DNA from: Desulfosporosinus fructosivorans
GTDB taxonomy: Bacteria > Bacillota > Desulfitobacteriia > Desulfitobacteriales > Desulfitobacteriaceae
NCBI RefSeq assembly: GCF_004766045.1
Contig: NZ_SPQQ01000003.1
Span: 434,001-498,000 of the forward strand
Direction: 5' to 3'
Length of the DNA stretch: 64,000 bases
This document shows, one piece after another, positions 28,329-36,842 of this stretch. Positions within the stretch are counted from its first letter, which is position 1. Each line of letters opens with the position of its first letter. The position numbers and the translations under genes are program-made. Under the pieces are notes generated by a model. The model was not told the origin of the DNA, did not search any database, and saw only the letters and a program-made list of their open reading frames with translations.

Positions 28329-29876
28329 ATGATGTGGCACAATCCCGAGGATGTCGGCCCTCAGTACTTGGAAGATTTGGCAACAGGGTACTGGTTTTCT
28401 GAGGTGCTGTTTACAGCCATTGAACTAGACGTCTTTACTTTGCTGGAGTCTGAAGGCATGACGACTACAGAAATTGCCGGAGTACTGGATATGCCTACGT
28501 CGGGTCTGGGGCGATTTCTTCAGGCCCTTTGCGCTATAGGGCTTGTGGTTAATGATGGCGAACGTTACTATAACACCAAACTTGCCAGTGATTATATCGT
28601 CCTAGGTAAAAGTAATTACCAAGGAGATTCGATCCTCTGGCGCAAAGGCCTTAAGTCTGAGTGGCAGAACCTTACCGAGTGTCTTAGGGCCGGAGGCAGA
28701 GTGAATTTTCCCGTGGAAAATGAGGGGCCAGAGCAATTTGCCCGGCGGATTCGCAAGTATATCGATGCTATGGATAATATTGCTAGAACTAAAGTGGCGG
28801 AGATTCTGCCCTTTTTTGAGGGACTTGAGTTGAATGGGAAAATTCTCGATATTGGGACAGGTTCTGGGGCGATAGCCAGTGGTTTTTTGGAGAGATTTCC
28901 TTCGCTATCGGCAACCGTAGTGGACATCCAAGAAGTCCTCAACTATACACGGGAGTTGATGAATAAGAAGGGGTTTGGACAACGGGTTTCTTATGTACCA
29001 GCAAATATTTTGGAACCTTGGCCCGTAGCTAAGGGAGGGTTTGACCTCGTCATTCTCTCAAATATTATCCATGCCTATTCAGAAGAAGAAATTCCTCTGA
29101 TCTTAGACCGAGCTGCCAATTGTCTTAAATCCGGAGGATTCCTTATCATCCATGATTTCTTCCCAGAGCACTTTACTGCCAAGGCTGCTCTGCTAGATCT
29201 CAATATGTTTATCAATACCTACAATGGCAGAATCTTTTCCGGGATATGGGTTCGAGAACAATTAGCCATGTCAAAACTTTACACAACCGAGCTCATCCCT
29301 TTAGCTACGGACACGGCGCTTATTTTCGCAGCGAAAGACGAGACGTTGCTGGCCAATCTCCGCTTAGATGAAAGAATCCGTCTGATAGCTAGGATTAAGG
29401 GCATGGGATTTGAGCGAGTTCTTCCCATTGACAAGGAAACCATCCATGTTGCTGACTGGACAGATCTCCGTTGTCAGTATGGTTGTGATCGGTACGGGCA
29501 AGGCCATTGCCCACCCAATAGTCCAACTCCCGAAAAAACGAGAAACGTTCTACGAGACTTTTCACACGCTCTACTGATTGAGGGGGAACCTCCAGGAAAA
29601 ATGTTTCAGAGCCGAGTTTTGGCCGCCGAAAGAGAAGCCTTTTTAGTGGGCTTTCATAAAGCGTTTGCTTATTGGGCTGGCCCATGCGTGCTTTGTAATC
29701 CTTGCGCTTTAGGCGTTAATGACGGGACGTGTCGCAATACAAGGGATGCTAGACCCTCTATGGAGGGAGCAGGCATCGATGTCTATGAAACCGTCAAAAG
29801 GGCAGGACTTGATCTTAAGATTTTGCGCAATAAGGGTGAGTTTGTAAGATATTTTGCCCTGTTGCTATTGGAGTGA
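28329..29876 (+). CDS. bzaC: BzaC-type methyltransferase fused to a DUF2284 metal-binding domain
   Basis: 515 residues in two parts. Residues 1-340 are an O-methyltransferase of the dimerisation-plus-SAM type (LDMPTSGLGRFLQALCAIGLV winged helix; LDIGTGSGAIASGFLERFP SAM motif; IHDFF). Residues about 350-515 form a cysteine-rich domain (CQYGCDRYGQGHCPPNSPTP, CVLCNPCALGVNDGTCRNT) typical of DUF2284, a predicted metal- or cluster-binding domain. BzaC methylates 5-hydroxybenzimidazole to 5-methoxybenzimidazole. The fused domain is not needed for simple methylation and its role here is unknown. Gene order supports the call. Confidence 0.75.
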   Translation: MMWHNPEDVGPQYLEDLATGYWFSEVLFTAIELDVFTLLESEGMTTTEIAGVLDMPTSGLGRFLQALCAIGLVVNDGERYYNTKLASDYIVLGKSNYQGDSILWRKGLKSEWQNLTECLRAGGRVNFPVENEGPEQFARRIRKYIDAMDNIARTKVAEILPFFEGLELNGKILDIGTGSGAIASGFLERFPSLSATVVDIQEVLNYTRELMNKKGFGQRVSYVPANILEPWPVAKGGFDLVILSNIIHAYSEEEIPLILDRAANCLKSGGFLIIHDFFPEHFTAKAALLDLNMFINTYNGRIFSGIWVREQLAMSKLYTTELIPLATDTALIFAAKDETLLANLRLDERIRLIARIKGMGFERVLPIDKETIHVADWTDLRCQYGCDRYGQGHCPPNSPTPEKTRNVLRDFSHALLIEGEPPGKMFQSRVLAAEREAFLVGFHKAFAYWAGPCVLCNPCALGVNDGTCRNTRDARPSMEGAGIDVYETVKRAGLDLKILRNKGEFVRYFALLLLE

Positions 29877-29882
29877 ATTAAT

Positions 29883-31217
29883 GTGCGTGTTCTGATGGTC
29901 CAAACCCCTTCAGTAGAAGACCTCTCTCAGGAAAGAGTCTATCCGATTGGGATTGTCCTTTTGGCCAGCTACCTTCAAAGGTATGGTCATGAGGTGAGTA
30001 TCTTGGACATGAACTTGGAAAGAGATCCTTACGGAGCGTTAAAAGAAAAACTACTAGAGTTCCAACCTGAGGCTATAGGGTTATCTCTACGTAATATTGA
30101 CCCGCTGGGCAATAAAACCAGTTCACTTATTTCCCCCTTTATTGTCACGGTTCGGTTGATTGCCGCAGTTCTGCCGCAAGCTTGGCTGATTGTAGGTGGT
30201 ACTGGGTTTTCCCTTTTTCCAGAACGCCTAATGTTGGAGATTTCAGAATTAGATTACGGTATTATCGGAGAAGCAGAAGTAACCTTTCCTGCTCTGCTCC
30301 GGTCCATAGACAGTCCACCCTCTTTGCCTGGGCTCTGCTGGCGGGAGGGTTCGAGGGTGAGGATTACCCCTCCGTACACAGATTTCAATATGGTGGAATA
30401 TGTCCCTGCTAATAGGCTTTTACTGGACCCTGTGCTTTATAAAGGGATTAACAACTACGTTCCCACTATTGGAATTGAAGCTAAACGAGGATGTGCCCTT
30501 AACTGTGCTTATTGCGTCTATCCGCAACTTCAAGGGAAGAGATTGCGGTGCCGCCCAGCCTCGGCAGTTGTGGATGAAATGGAAAGCCTATACAAGGATT
30601 ATGGGATTGAGAGTTTTCATTTTACCGACCCTGTACTTAACGTTCCCCGCGGTCATCTCGAGGGGATTTGCGAGGAAATATTGCGTCGAAAGCTGAAGGT
30701 TCGGTGGGACGGGTTCATGCGGGAAGACCAGCTTAATGAAAAGAATGTCGCCCTATTTGAACGGGCCGGGTGTGAATGTTTTTCCTTCTCGCCTGACGGT
30801 CTGTGCCAAGAATCCCTGGATATTCTACAAAAAAATCTCAGTGAGGCTCAGATACTAAGAGCAGCAAATCTCGTCTCTCAAACGGACGTGGTCAGTGTCT
30901 ATCATTTCATGGTCAATGTACCCGGAGAGACGGTAGTGACCTGTGAAAAAAGTATTCAATTTGTCGAACGACTTTATGAAGTTCACAACAAGAAAAAGAA
31001 TTTAGGAACCATCATACTCAACAATATTCGCATTCTACCAGGCACTGCGATCGAAGGGATGGCTAGGGCAGGAGGAGTAATCGGCTTAGAGACTGATCTG
31101 CTCTATCCGACGTATTACAATCCTAAACCGTTCAATACTTTCAGATACAAGCTGGAAACACTGCAACAGTGCAGAAATGTATTCATGTGGCAGGGTGTCA
31201 ACTATCCCACGGAGTGA
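29883..31217 (+). CDS. bzaD: B12-binding-domain radical SAM methyltransferase, BzaD-like
   Basis: 444 residues. An N-terminal B12-binding Rossmann domain (YPIGIVLLASYLQRYGHEVSILD ... IVGGTGFSLFPERLM) lacks the DxHxxG motif, as in other class B radical SAM methylases. The radical SAM motif is CALNCAYC (C-x3-C-x2-C) at about residue 200. By order after bzaC it would C-methylate the benzimidazole ring (bzaD then bzaE convert 5-methoxybenzimidazole to 5-methoxy-6-methyl- and then 5,6-dimethylbenzimidazole). Which of the two B12-radical enzymes is D or E is judged by order only. The GTG start is 6 nt after bzaC. Confidence 0.72.
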   Translation: MRVLMVQTPSVEDLSQERVYPIGIVLLASYLQRYGHEVSILDMNLERDPYGALKEKLLEFQPEAIGLSLRNIDPLGNKTSSLISPFIVTVRLIAAVLPQAWLIVGGTGFSLFPERLMLEISELDYGIIGEAEVTFPALLRSIDSPPSLPGLCWREGSRVRITPPYTDFNMVEYVPANRLLLDPVLYKGINNYVPTIGIEAKRGCALNCAYCVYPQLQGKRLRCRPASAVVDEMESLYKDYGIESFHFTDPVLNVPRGHLEGICEEILRRKLKVRWDGFMREDQLNEKNVALFERAGCECFSFSPDGLCQESLDILQKNLSEAQILRAANLVSQTDVVSVYHFMVNVPGETVVTCEKSIQFVERLYEVHNKKKNLGTIILNNIRILPGTAIEGMARAGGVIGLETDLLYPTYYNPKPFNTFRYKLETLQQCRNVFMWQGVNYPTE

Positions 31218-31263
31218 AGCTGAGGGCTTGTGAAGGCGTGGTTGAGTAGTGAGGAGGTAAAAA

Positions 31264-32811
31264 ATGAAGATACTTTTATTGGAGCACCCACGAATGGTTT
31301 GTCCGGAACGATGTAATGACATCGCTAACACTCCACTTTCTTCGTGCTTACATTCAGGTTATATCGCCGGCATGCTCATAAGAGAAGGACATGAAGTCGA
31401 AATCATAGAAGGCTTCTTAGAGGGACTCGACTACCCAGAAATTGAGCGCAGGGTACAAGAAATGCAACCAGATATACTGGGAGTACATATGGTCTACCAT
31501 TGGCAGACTGACACGGCCCTGTACGATTTTCTCCACAAGGTTAAAGTTGAGAAGTACTCATCCTATATCACTGCATACGGGTATTATCCGACCACTGACT
31601 TTGAAGAAATTTTAAAACAATGCCCAGCTATTGATTCTGTGATTTTGGGCGAACCAGAACTAACCTTTGCTAAGGTGCCAGAAGCTTTAACCAGAGAATT
31701 TACAAAAAAATACATTTACCAAGAGAGTCTAAAAGACCTTTCCGGTCTTGCTCAGAGGGATGAATCGGGTAGGATCGTTTTCCAGCGTCGCGAACTTGTG
31801 AGAGACTTGAACGATCTGCCTTTTCCGGTGAGAACGGAAGCGCTGTTCCGACTGCCGGAGGTAAACCTACAGGGGAGTAGGGGTTGCTATGGCGGATGTA
31901 CTTTTTGCTATATCAATCCTTTTTATGGACAGGGCTCTCAGTGGCGTGGGCGAACTCCGGAAAATATCATAGAGGAAATCGATGATTTAATTAGGAAACA
32001 TAATATCAAAGATTTCTATTTTACTGATCCCAATTTTTTTGGACCAGGCGAAAGGGGTCAGCAACGAGCCTTGCGTTTGGCTACTCTGCTTAAAGCTAAG
32101 AACATTCGGTTTGGCATTGAGGCCCGAGTTAATGATATTCATGACGAAACCGTAAGTGCCTTGGTTGAAGCAGGCCTACGTCATATTCTTATAGGGCTGG
32201 AGAGCGGCAGTGATCGTTCCCTGAAGCGGATAAATAAGATGACGACGGTTGCCCAGAACGAGAGGGCTATTAGAATTCTCCGTAAACACGGAATCGAACC
32301 TAATATTGGGTTTATCATGTTTGAACCCGACTCATCCTTGGAGGATATCCGAGTCAACTTTGAATTTCTAAAGCGTAATGACCTAATGAGAAATCTAGCT
32401 ATTACGGCAAACATGCTCTACCATCACTTGATTGTTTTAAAAGGAACAAAAGCTCATCGAGATCTACAGGAGGCAGGGCGTCTTGAGGTTCAAGCATCAT
32501 CGTATGAAAGTATGGTGACCCTTACTGATCCTAAAGTAGCGAACTTGGCCATGATCATGAGGAGAATTACTAACTTTCTCTTCGACTGTATGGCTGGAAT
32601 TTGGGGTGGGAAGGTTCCGGAACCCGAAAATGCCCAAGAAAGGTATTCGAAAATTAATGCATTGTTAGTCAAATTATTTGAAAATGGTTTAATGACGTTG
32701 GAGTCTGGGGAACAATTTACAGAGGTGCAGATTGAGACTTTGGTTAAGACAACCGAAATAGAGATAACAGGAATTTTAAAATTAGAAGAAACCGATGACC
32801 AGTATTACTAA
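31264..32811 (+). CDS. bzaE: B12-binding-domain radical SAM methyltransferase, BzaE-like
   Basis: 515 residues. A B12-binding domain occupies about 1-150 (GYIAGMLIREGHEVEIIEGF; IDSVILGEPELTF). The radical SAM core has CYGGCTFC in GSRGCYGGCTFCYINPF at about residue 208 and DFYFTDPNFFGPG after it, with a C-terminal helical extension. It is the last gene of the cobalamin-riboswitch operon and is followed by a terminator. The presence of both D- and E-like enzymes predicts a fully methylated ligand (5,6-dimethylbenzimidazole), though cobT is missing from the operon. Confidence 0.72.
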   Translation: MKILLLEHPRMVCPERCNDIANTPLSSCLHSGYIAGMLIREGHEVEIIEGFLEGLDYPEIERRVQEMQPDILGVHMVYHWQTDTALYDFLHKVKVEKYSSYITAYGYYPTTDFEEILKQCPAIDSVILGEPELTFAKVPEALTREFTKKYIYQESLKDLSGLAQRDESGRIVFQRRELVRDLNDLPFPVRTEALFRLPEVNLQGSRGCYGGCTFCYINPFYGQGSQWRGRTPENIIEEIDDLIRKHNIKDFYFTDPNFFGPGERGQQRALRLATLLKAKNIRFGIEARVNDIHDETVSALVEAGLRHILIGLESGSDRSLKRINKMTTVAQNERAIRILRKHGIEPNIGFIMFEPDSSLEDIRVNFEFLKRNDLMRNLAITANMLYHHLIVLKGTKAHRDLQEAGRLEVQASSYESMVTLTDPKVANLAMIMRRITNFLFDCMAGIWGGKVPEPENAQERYSKINALLVKLFENGLMTLESGEQFTEVQIETLVKTTEIEITGILKLEETDDQYY

Positions 32812-32844
32812 GTTTTGACGAAATCGAACAAAAGGGGTAAATAG

Positions 32845-32882
32845 AAGGGGAACTTCCAGCCTAATGGGAGTTCCCTTTTTCG
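32845..32882 (+). terminator. Intrinsic terminator of the bza operon
   Basis: AAGGGGAACT pairs with AGTTCCCTT around a short loop, followed by TTTTT, about 35 nt after bzaE. Confidence 0.85.
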
Positions 32883-32973
32883 TATAAAATATTCTGTGTT
32901 TAAACTTTCAGGTACTCATTCCGAAGTGACAAGCATAGTTTATTTACAAGGTATTAACTGGAGGTGGATAATC

Positions 32974-35322
32974 TTGGAGACTTATTTTCATAATGATCCC
33001 CGAATTAGAAAATGGATTAATCAGATCATTGAAAGAATCTTCACGGTCTGCATATTAACGGGAGTAGATTCAGATGAAGAATTTCAAAAGGGTTGTCAAA
33101 TCGTCATGAAACTTACATCATTATTACAAGATATCCCAACTGTACCATCAGAATTCTTAGCGGATGGAGTTAAACAACTCCTTGAACAACAGCTTCCGGA
33201 TGCCCGGGTTATTAATAACTTTCCTGTATTCCAAGATATCATGGACAGAATGTTACGCGAGGGAATATTGAAAGCCACTGATACCCTAAAGAAAGAGAAT
33301 TTCCATAGTATTTCTGATACTATAAACACTGAAGATATTAACCTCGAACCTCATGATGTCTACACCGACAGCCCTTTGGAAGTATCCTACTCAGATATAC
33401 AGTATACAAAAGTACAAGCAAGAGTAGATGCGCAGGCACTAGCGGAGGCTCTTGCCCAGGCCGAAACACATAGAGTAGATGCGCAGGCGCTCGCGGAGGC
33501 TCTTGCCCAGGCCGAAACACAAGCAAGGGCAGATGCGCAGGCACTAGCGGAGGCTCTTGCCCAGGCCGAAACACAAGCAAGGGCAGATGCGCAGGCACTA
33601 GCGGAGGCTCTTGCCCAAGCCGAAACACAGGCTAGAGTAAATGCGCAAGCACATGCGGAGGCTCTTGCCCAAGCGGAAACACAAGCAAGAGTAGATGCGC
33701 AGGCACTAGCGGAGGCTCTTGCCCAAGCCGAAACACAGGCTAGAGTAAATTCGCAAGCACATGCGGAGGCTCTTGCCCAAGCGGAAATACAAGCAAGAGC
33801 AGATGCACAGGCACTAGCGGAGGCTCTTGCCCAAGCCGAAACACAGGCTAGAGTAAATTCGCAAGCACATGCGGAGGCTCTTGCCCAAGCGGAAATACAA
33901 GCAAGAGCAGATGCACAGGCACTAGCGGAGGCTCTTGCCCAGGCCGAAACACAAGCAAGGGCAGATGCGCAGGCACTAGCGGAGGCTCTTGCCCAAGCCG
34001 AAACACAGGCTAGAGTAAATGCGCAAGCACATGCGGAGGCTCTTGCCCAAGCGGAAACACAAGCAAGAGTAGATGCGCAGGCGCTCGCAGAGGCTCTTGC
34101 CCAAGTCGAAACACATAGAGCAGATGCACAGGCACTAGCGGAGGCTCTTGCCCAAGCAGAAATACAAGCAAGAGCAGATGCTGAGGCACACGCGGAGGCT
34201 CTTGCTCAAGCGGAAACACAGGCTAGAGTAAATGCGCAAGCACATGCGGAGGCTCTTGCCCAAGCGGAAATACAAGCAAGAGCAGATGCACAGGCACTAG
34301 CGGAGGCTCTTGCCCAGGCCGAAACACAAGCAAGGGCAGATGCGCAGGCACTAGCGGAGGCTCTTGCCCAAGCCGAAACACAGGCTAGAGTAAATGCGCA
34401 AGCACATGCGGAGGCTCTTGCCCAAGCGGAAACACAAGCAAGAGTGGATGCGCAGGCGCTCGCAGAGGCTCTTGCCCAAGTCGAAACACATAGAGCAGAT
34501 GCACAGGCACTAGCAGAGGCTCTTGCCCAAGCGGAAATACAAGCAAGAGTAGATGTACAGGCGCTCGTAGAGGCTCTTGCCCAAGTCGAAACACATAGAG
34601 CAGATGCGCAGGCGCTCGCGGAGGCTCTTGCCCAAGCGGAAACACAAGCAAGGGCAGATGTGCAGGCACACGCGGAGGCTCTTGCCCAGGCCGAAACACA
34701 AGCAAGGGCAGATGCGCAGGCACTAGCAGAGGCTCTTGCTCAAGCGGAAACACAAGCAAGAGCAGATGCTGAGGCGCTTACTAATGCGCTGGCTCAAGTT
34801 AACGCTCTTACCAACGCGGAAAAACAAGCAAAAGCTGACTCGTTGGCGATTGCTGATGCACTTGCCCAAGTTGACACGAAGTTAGAGGCTATAATTAAGA
34901 TAGATCGCTTAGAACACGCACCTAAGGCAAATAATACTACTAAGACTGGACCTGAGCTTGAACCAATTGCACTAATAAAGGTCCCTGCTTTATTAACATC
35001 TATTAACTCTAAAATCTCTCAAGTATTCAGCACTTCTCTTGTTCCTCATCAGGCGGATCTTCTTAGAAAGGTTCTAAACAATATCTTTCCAAAAGGTATT
35101 GTTTATTGGAACAAAAAAATAATGGGTCAGACATTTCTGGCCCAAGTAGAAGATATTTTGATTTGCCTTCAAGACCCAGAGCATCCGTGTAATCTTAAAA
35201 AGTTTAATAAGGATGGCTGGAAGGTCTTAGTTTGCAGTGATGAAGATCTAACATTCCCTCGCAGATTGGAAAGAGAAATTAGACAAATCCAGCGTTCTGG
35301 AAAGATGTCCGCAACTGTATAA
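32974..35322 (+). CDS. Large repeat protein: 25 copies of an 18-residue helical unit
   Basis: About 782 residues. The TTG at 32974 is chosen because GGAGGTGG lies 6 nt upstream; the frame is open 78 nt further. The N-terminal domain (about 1-148, ETYFHNDPRIRKWINQIIER...) and C-terminal domain (about 680-782, ending RRLEREIRQIQRSGKMSATV) match nothing I recognise. Between them lie 25 near-identical units of the type ARADAQALAEALAQAETQ. With 18 residues per unit (five helical turns at 3.6 per turn) this should be a long straight amphipathic helix or coiled coil of roughly 65 nm. No signal peptide or membrane segment is seen. Function unknown; a spacer, filament or phage-tail-like role are possibilities only. 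Confidence 0.75.
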   Translation: METYFHNDPRIRKWINQIIERIFTVCILTGVDSDEEFQKGCQIVMKLTSLLQDIPTVPSEFLADGVKQLLEQQLPDARVINNFPVFQDIMDRMLREGILKATDTLKKENFHSISDTINTEDINLEPHDVYTDSPLEVSYSDIQYTKVQARVDAQALAEALAQAETHRVDAQALAEALAQAETQARADAQALAEALAQAETQARADAQALAEALAQAETQARVNAQAHAEALAQAETQARVDAQALAEALAQAETQARVNSQAHAEALAQAEIQARADAQALAEALAQAETQARVNSQAHAEALAQAEIQARADAQALAEALAQAETQARADAQALAEALAQAETQARVNAQAHAEALAQAETQARVDAQALAEALAQVETHRADAQALAEALAQAEIQARADAEAHAEALAQAETQARVNAQAHAEALAQAEIQARADAQALAEALAQAETQARADAQALAEALAQAETQARVNAQAHAEALAQAETQARVDAQALAEALAQVETHRADAQALAEALAQAEIQARVDVQALVEALAQVETHRADAQALAEALAQAETQARADVQAHAEALAQAETQARADAQALAEALAQAETQARADAEALTNALAQVNALTNAEKQAKADSLAIADALAQVDTKLEAIIKIDRLEHAPKANNTTKTGPELEPIALIKVPALLTSINSKISQVFSTSLVPHQADLLRKVLNNIFPKGIVYWNKKIMGQTFLAQVEDILICLQDPEHPCNLKKFNKDGWKVLVCSDEDLTFPRRLEREIRQIQRSGKMSATV
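33418..34755 (+). repeat. 54-bp tandem repeat array, 25 units (four are 51 bp)
   Basis: 25 consecutive units fill exactly 1,338 bp (21 x 54 plus 4 x 51). Short units replace QAR by HR. Units 7-8 and 9-10 encode the same peptides, and block 10-14 is repeated as block 17-21, showing recent segmental duplication. Units alternate between DAQALAEALAQ and NAQAHAEALAQ types. Two degenerate units follow up to about 34880. Confidence 0.95.
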
Positions 35323-35417
35323 CATTACTTCTTGGTATCTTCGTGAAAGCACTTCAGAGAGAATTTAAAGTGCTTTCGAATATGTTAAGTAACATGGAAT
35401 TTTAGACAGAATTGCGG

Positions 35418-35619
35418 TTAGAGTCGACATACGTTTGAAACTAAAGCCACATGGTGGATATTAATTCTAGCATGCGGCTTTAGTTGTTGAAGTCGTTCTT
35501 TTTTTGCTGGAGTATTAGATTTTGTTGCAAAAGCCGTATAAGAACTAATATTTAATACTAAGCAATACTGTTGATGATACTACAGGTATTAATAACAGTA
35601 TTGAAGATTTACCCTTCAT
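35418..35619 (-). pseudogene. Possible frameshifted small exported peptide
   Basis: On the minus strand AGGAGG precedes an ATG at 35619 that gives MKGKSSILLLIPVVSSTVLL, a signal-peptide-like start. The frame breaks at a TAG about 25 codons in. With a one-base shift it continues SSYTAFATKSNTPAKKERLQ (AFA cleavage site) to a stop at 35418. The second half coincides with an inverted repeat (35439-35453 with 35471-35485), so it may be non-coding. The rest of the 550-bp gap to 35876 shows no gene. Confidence 0.3.
35439..35485. repeat. 15-bp imperfect inverted repeat
   Basis: AACTAAAGCCACATG and CATGCGGCTTTAGTT pair with one mismatch around a 17-nt loop. A T7 run lies 11 nt beyond the right arm. 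It could be the transcription end of the repeat-protein gene. Confidence 0.5.
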
Positions 35620-35879
35620 TTGTAAGCCTCCTTGTATAATGAACCACTTTTTATGTGTAAAGTAATGACAGAGCCAGAGTTACCTTTGATACTAGTGAAC
35701 TTGATCATATTGAAATAATTCGCCAGTAGTGTCATAATTTGAGTTCATCAAAGAAATCTAAAACGCCTTTAAAAAAGAATGGCGAGTCCATATCTCATTC
35801 AGGAAGGTTTAAGTTTAAATGCACGAGTTAGGACGCCTAGAGCAAATTTTACGTCATGGAGATATGAGGAGAGATTGTG

Positions 35880-36689
35880 ATGCGACACCCTTTGGTAGAT
35901 TTGGCATGTAAAGAGTTTTTTAATAAGTCGCATATTGAAGAATTACTGATCACGGGAAAAGCTTCCTCACTTGAAGAGCAGGAATTCAAGGAGCAGGCTG
36001 ATAAGTTTGTGCGAAATATTGAGCAGTACCCACATGCATTTGTGCTGGCTTGTCTAATGGACACCGGAGTTGATGCTGATGTTGCTTGGACTATTCCTTA
36101 TAAGGCATTTATGAAGCTTGGAACCTTTGAGATACTAGACCTTTATAGGCTCAGTGAGCAGGAATATGCTAGGATGTTCAGTGGTGAGAAGAAGTGGCAT
36201 CGATACCCTGCTATAAAAGCAAAAGTTTTTCATGATGCCGTACATAAAATTGTTGATACAAAGTTCCTGGATGGAGATGTTTCGAAAATTTGGGCTGGCA
36301 AGCCCAGTAGTCACGATGTGGTGCTTCGTTTTATGGATTTCAAAGGCTGTGGCTTCAAGATCGCAAACATGGCAGCCAATATTTTATACAGATACTTTAG
36401 AGTGGAGTTTTCTAATTATAGTTTTATTGATATTGCACCTGATGTTCATACAATGAGAGTATTCCAAAGGCTAGGATTTACACCTTATGGGGTTGATCTG
36501 GAGATTGCACGCATCTATACGATTGTAAAGGCTAGGGAGCTGAACCCGGAGTTTCCAGGAATTGTTAGCAATTTGTGCTGGAAGGTTGGCAGGAAATACT
36601 GTAATCCTCGTAACCCTAAGTGTAATATCTGCTCTTTCGCAGAATTCTGTAAAAAAGAAGTCAAAAGTGAGATTAATATTTGGACATAA
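35880..36689 (+). CDS. Endonuclease III-like DNA glycosylase/AP lyase (HhH-GPD, 4Fe-4S)
   Basis: About 269 residues. The C-terminal cluster motif CNPRNPKCNICSFAEFC is C-x6-C-x2-C-x5-C, exactly the EndoIII [4Fe-4S] loop. The helix-hairpin-helix is FKGCGFKIANMAANIL, whose Lys is at the position of the EndoIII nucleophile, and IAPDVHTMRVFQRLG supplies the catalytic Asp region. The N-terminal half is longer than in Nth and divergent. GTG 35877 or ATG 35880 follow GAGGAGAG. An endonuclease IV-like gene lies 150 nt downstream, so the pair could excise a damaged base and process the abasic site. Lesion specificity is unknown. Confidence 0.72.
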   Translation: MRHPLVDLACKEFFNKSHIEELLITGKASSLEEQEFKEQADKFVRNIEQYPHAFVLACLMDTGVDADVAWTIPYKAFMKLGTFEILDLYRLSEQEYARMFSGEKKWHRYPAIKAKVFHDAVHKIVDTKFLDGDVSKIWAGKPSSHDVVLRFMDFKGCGFKIANMAANILYRYFRVEFSNYSFIDIAPDVHTMRVFQRLGFTPYGVDLEIARIYTIVKARELNPEFPGIVSNLCWKVGRKYCNPRNPKCNICSFAEFCKKEVKSEINIWT

Positions 36690-36842
36690 TGATTAGTGAG
36701 ATGGGTTGATGAGCATAGATCAGCTAAATGATCTAATCTTGAAATCCTTAATCTAGATTTTGTTTGAATTGCCATTTCTACGTGTACTCTAAATTCGATT
36801 GGCGTAGAATTGGTTAGCCGTAAGGTCAAAAGGATGATGATA

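Noticed and set aside
33418..34755. CRISPR array
   Set aside because: Repeats are contiguous, in phase with a reading frame and have no unique spacers.
33338..34759. Minus-strand proline/leucine-rich frames in the repeat region
   Set aside because: They are the mirror of the 54-bp coding repeats. The plus-strand frame has a start, end domains and a ribosome site.
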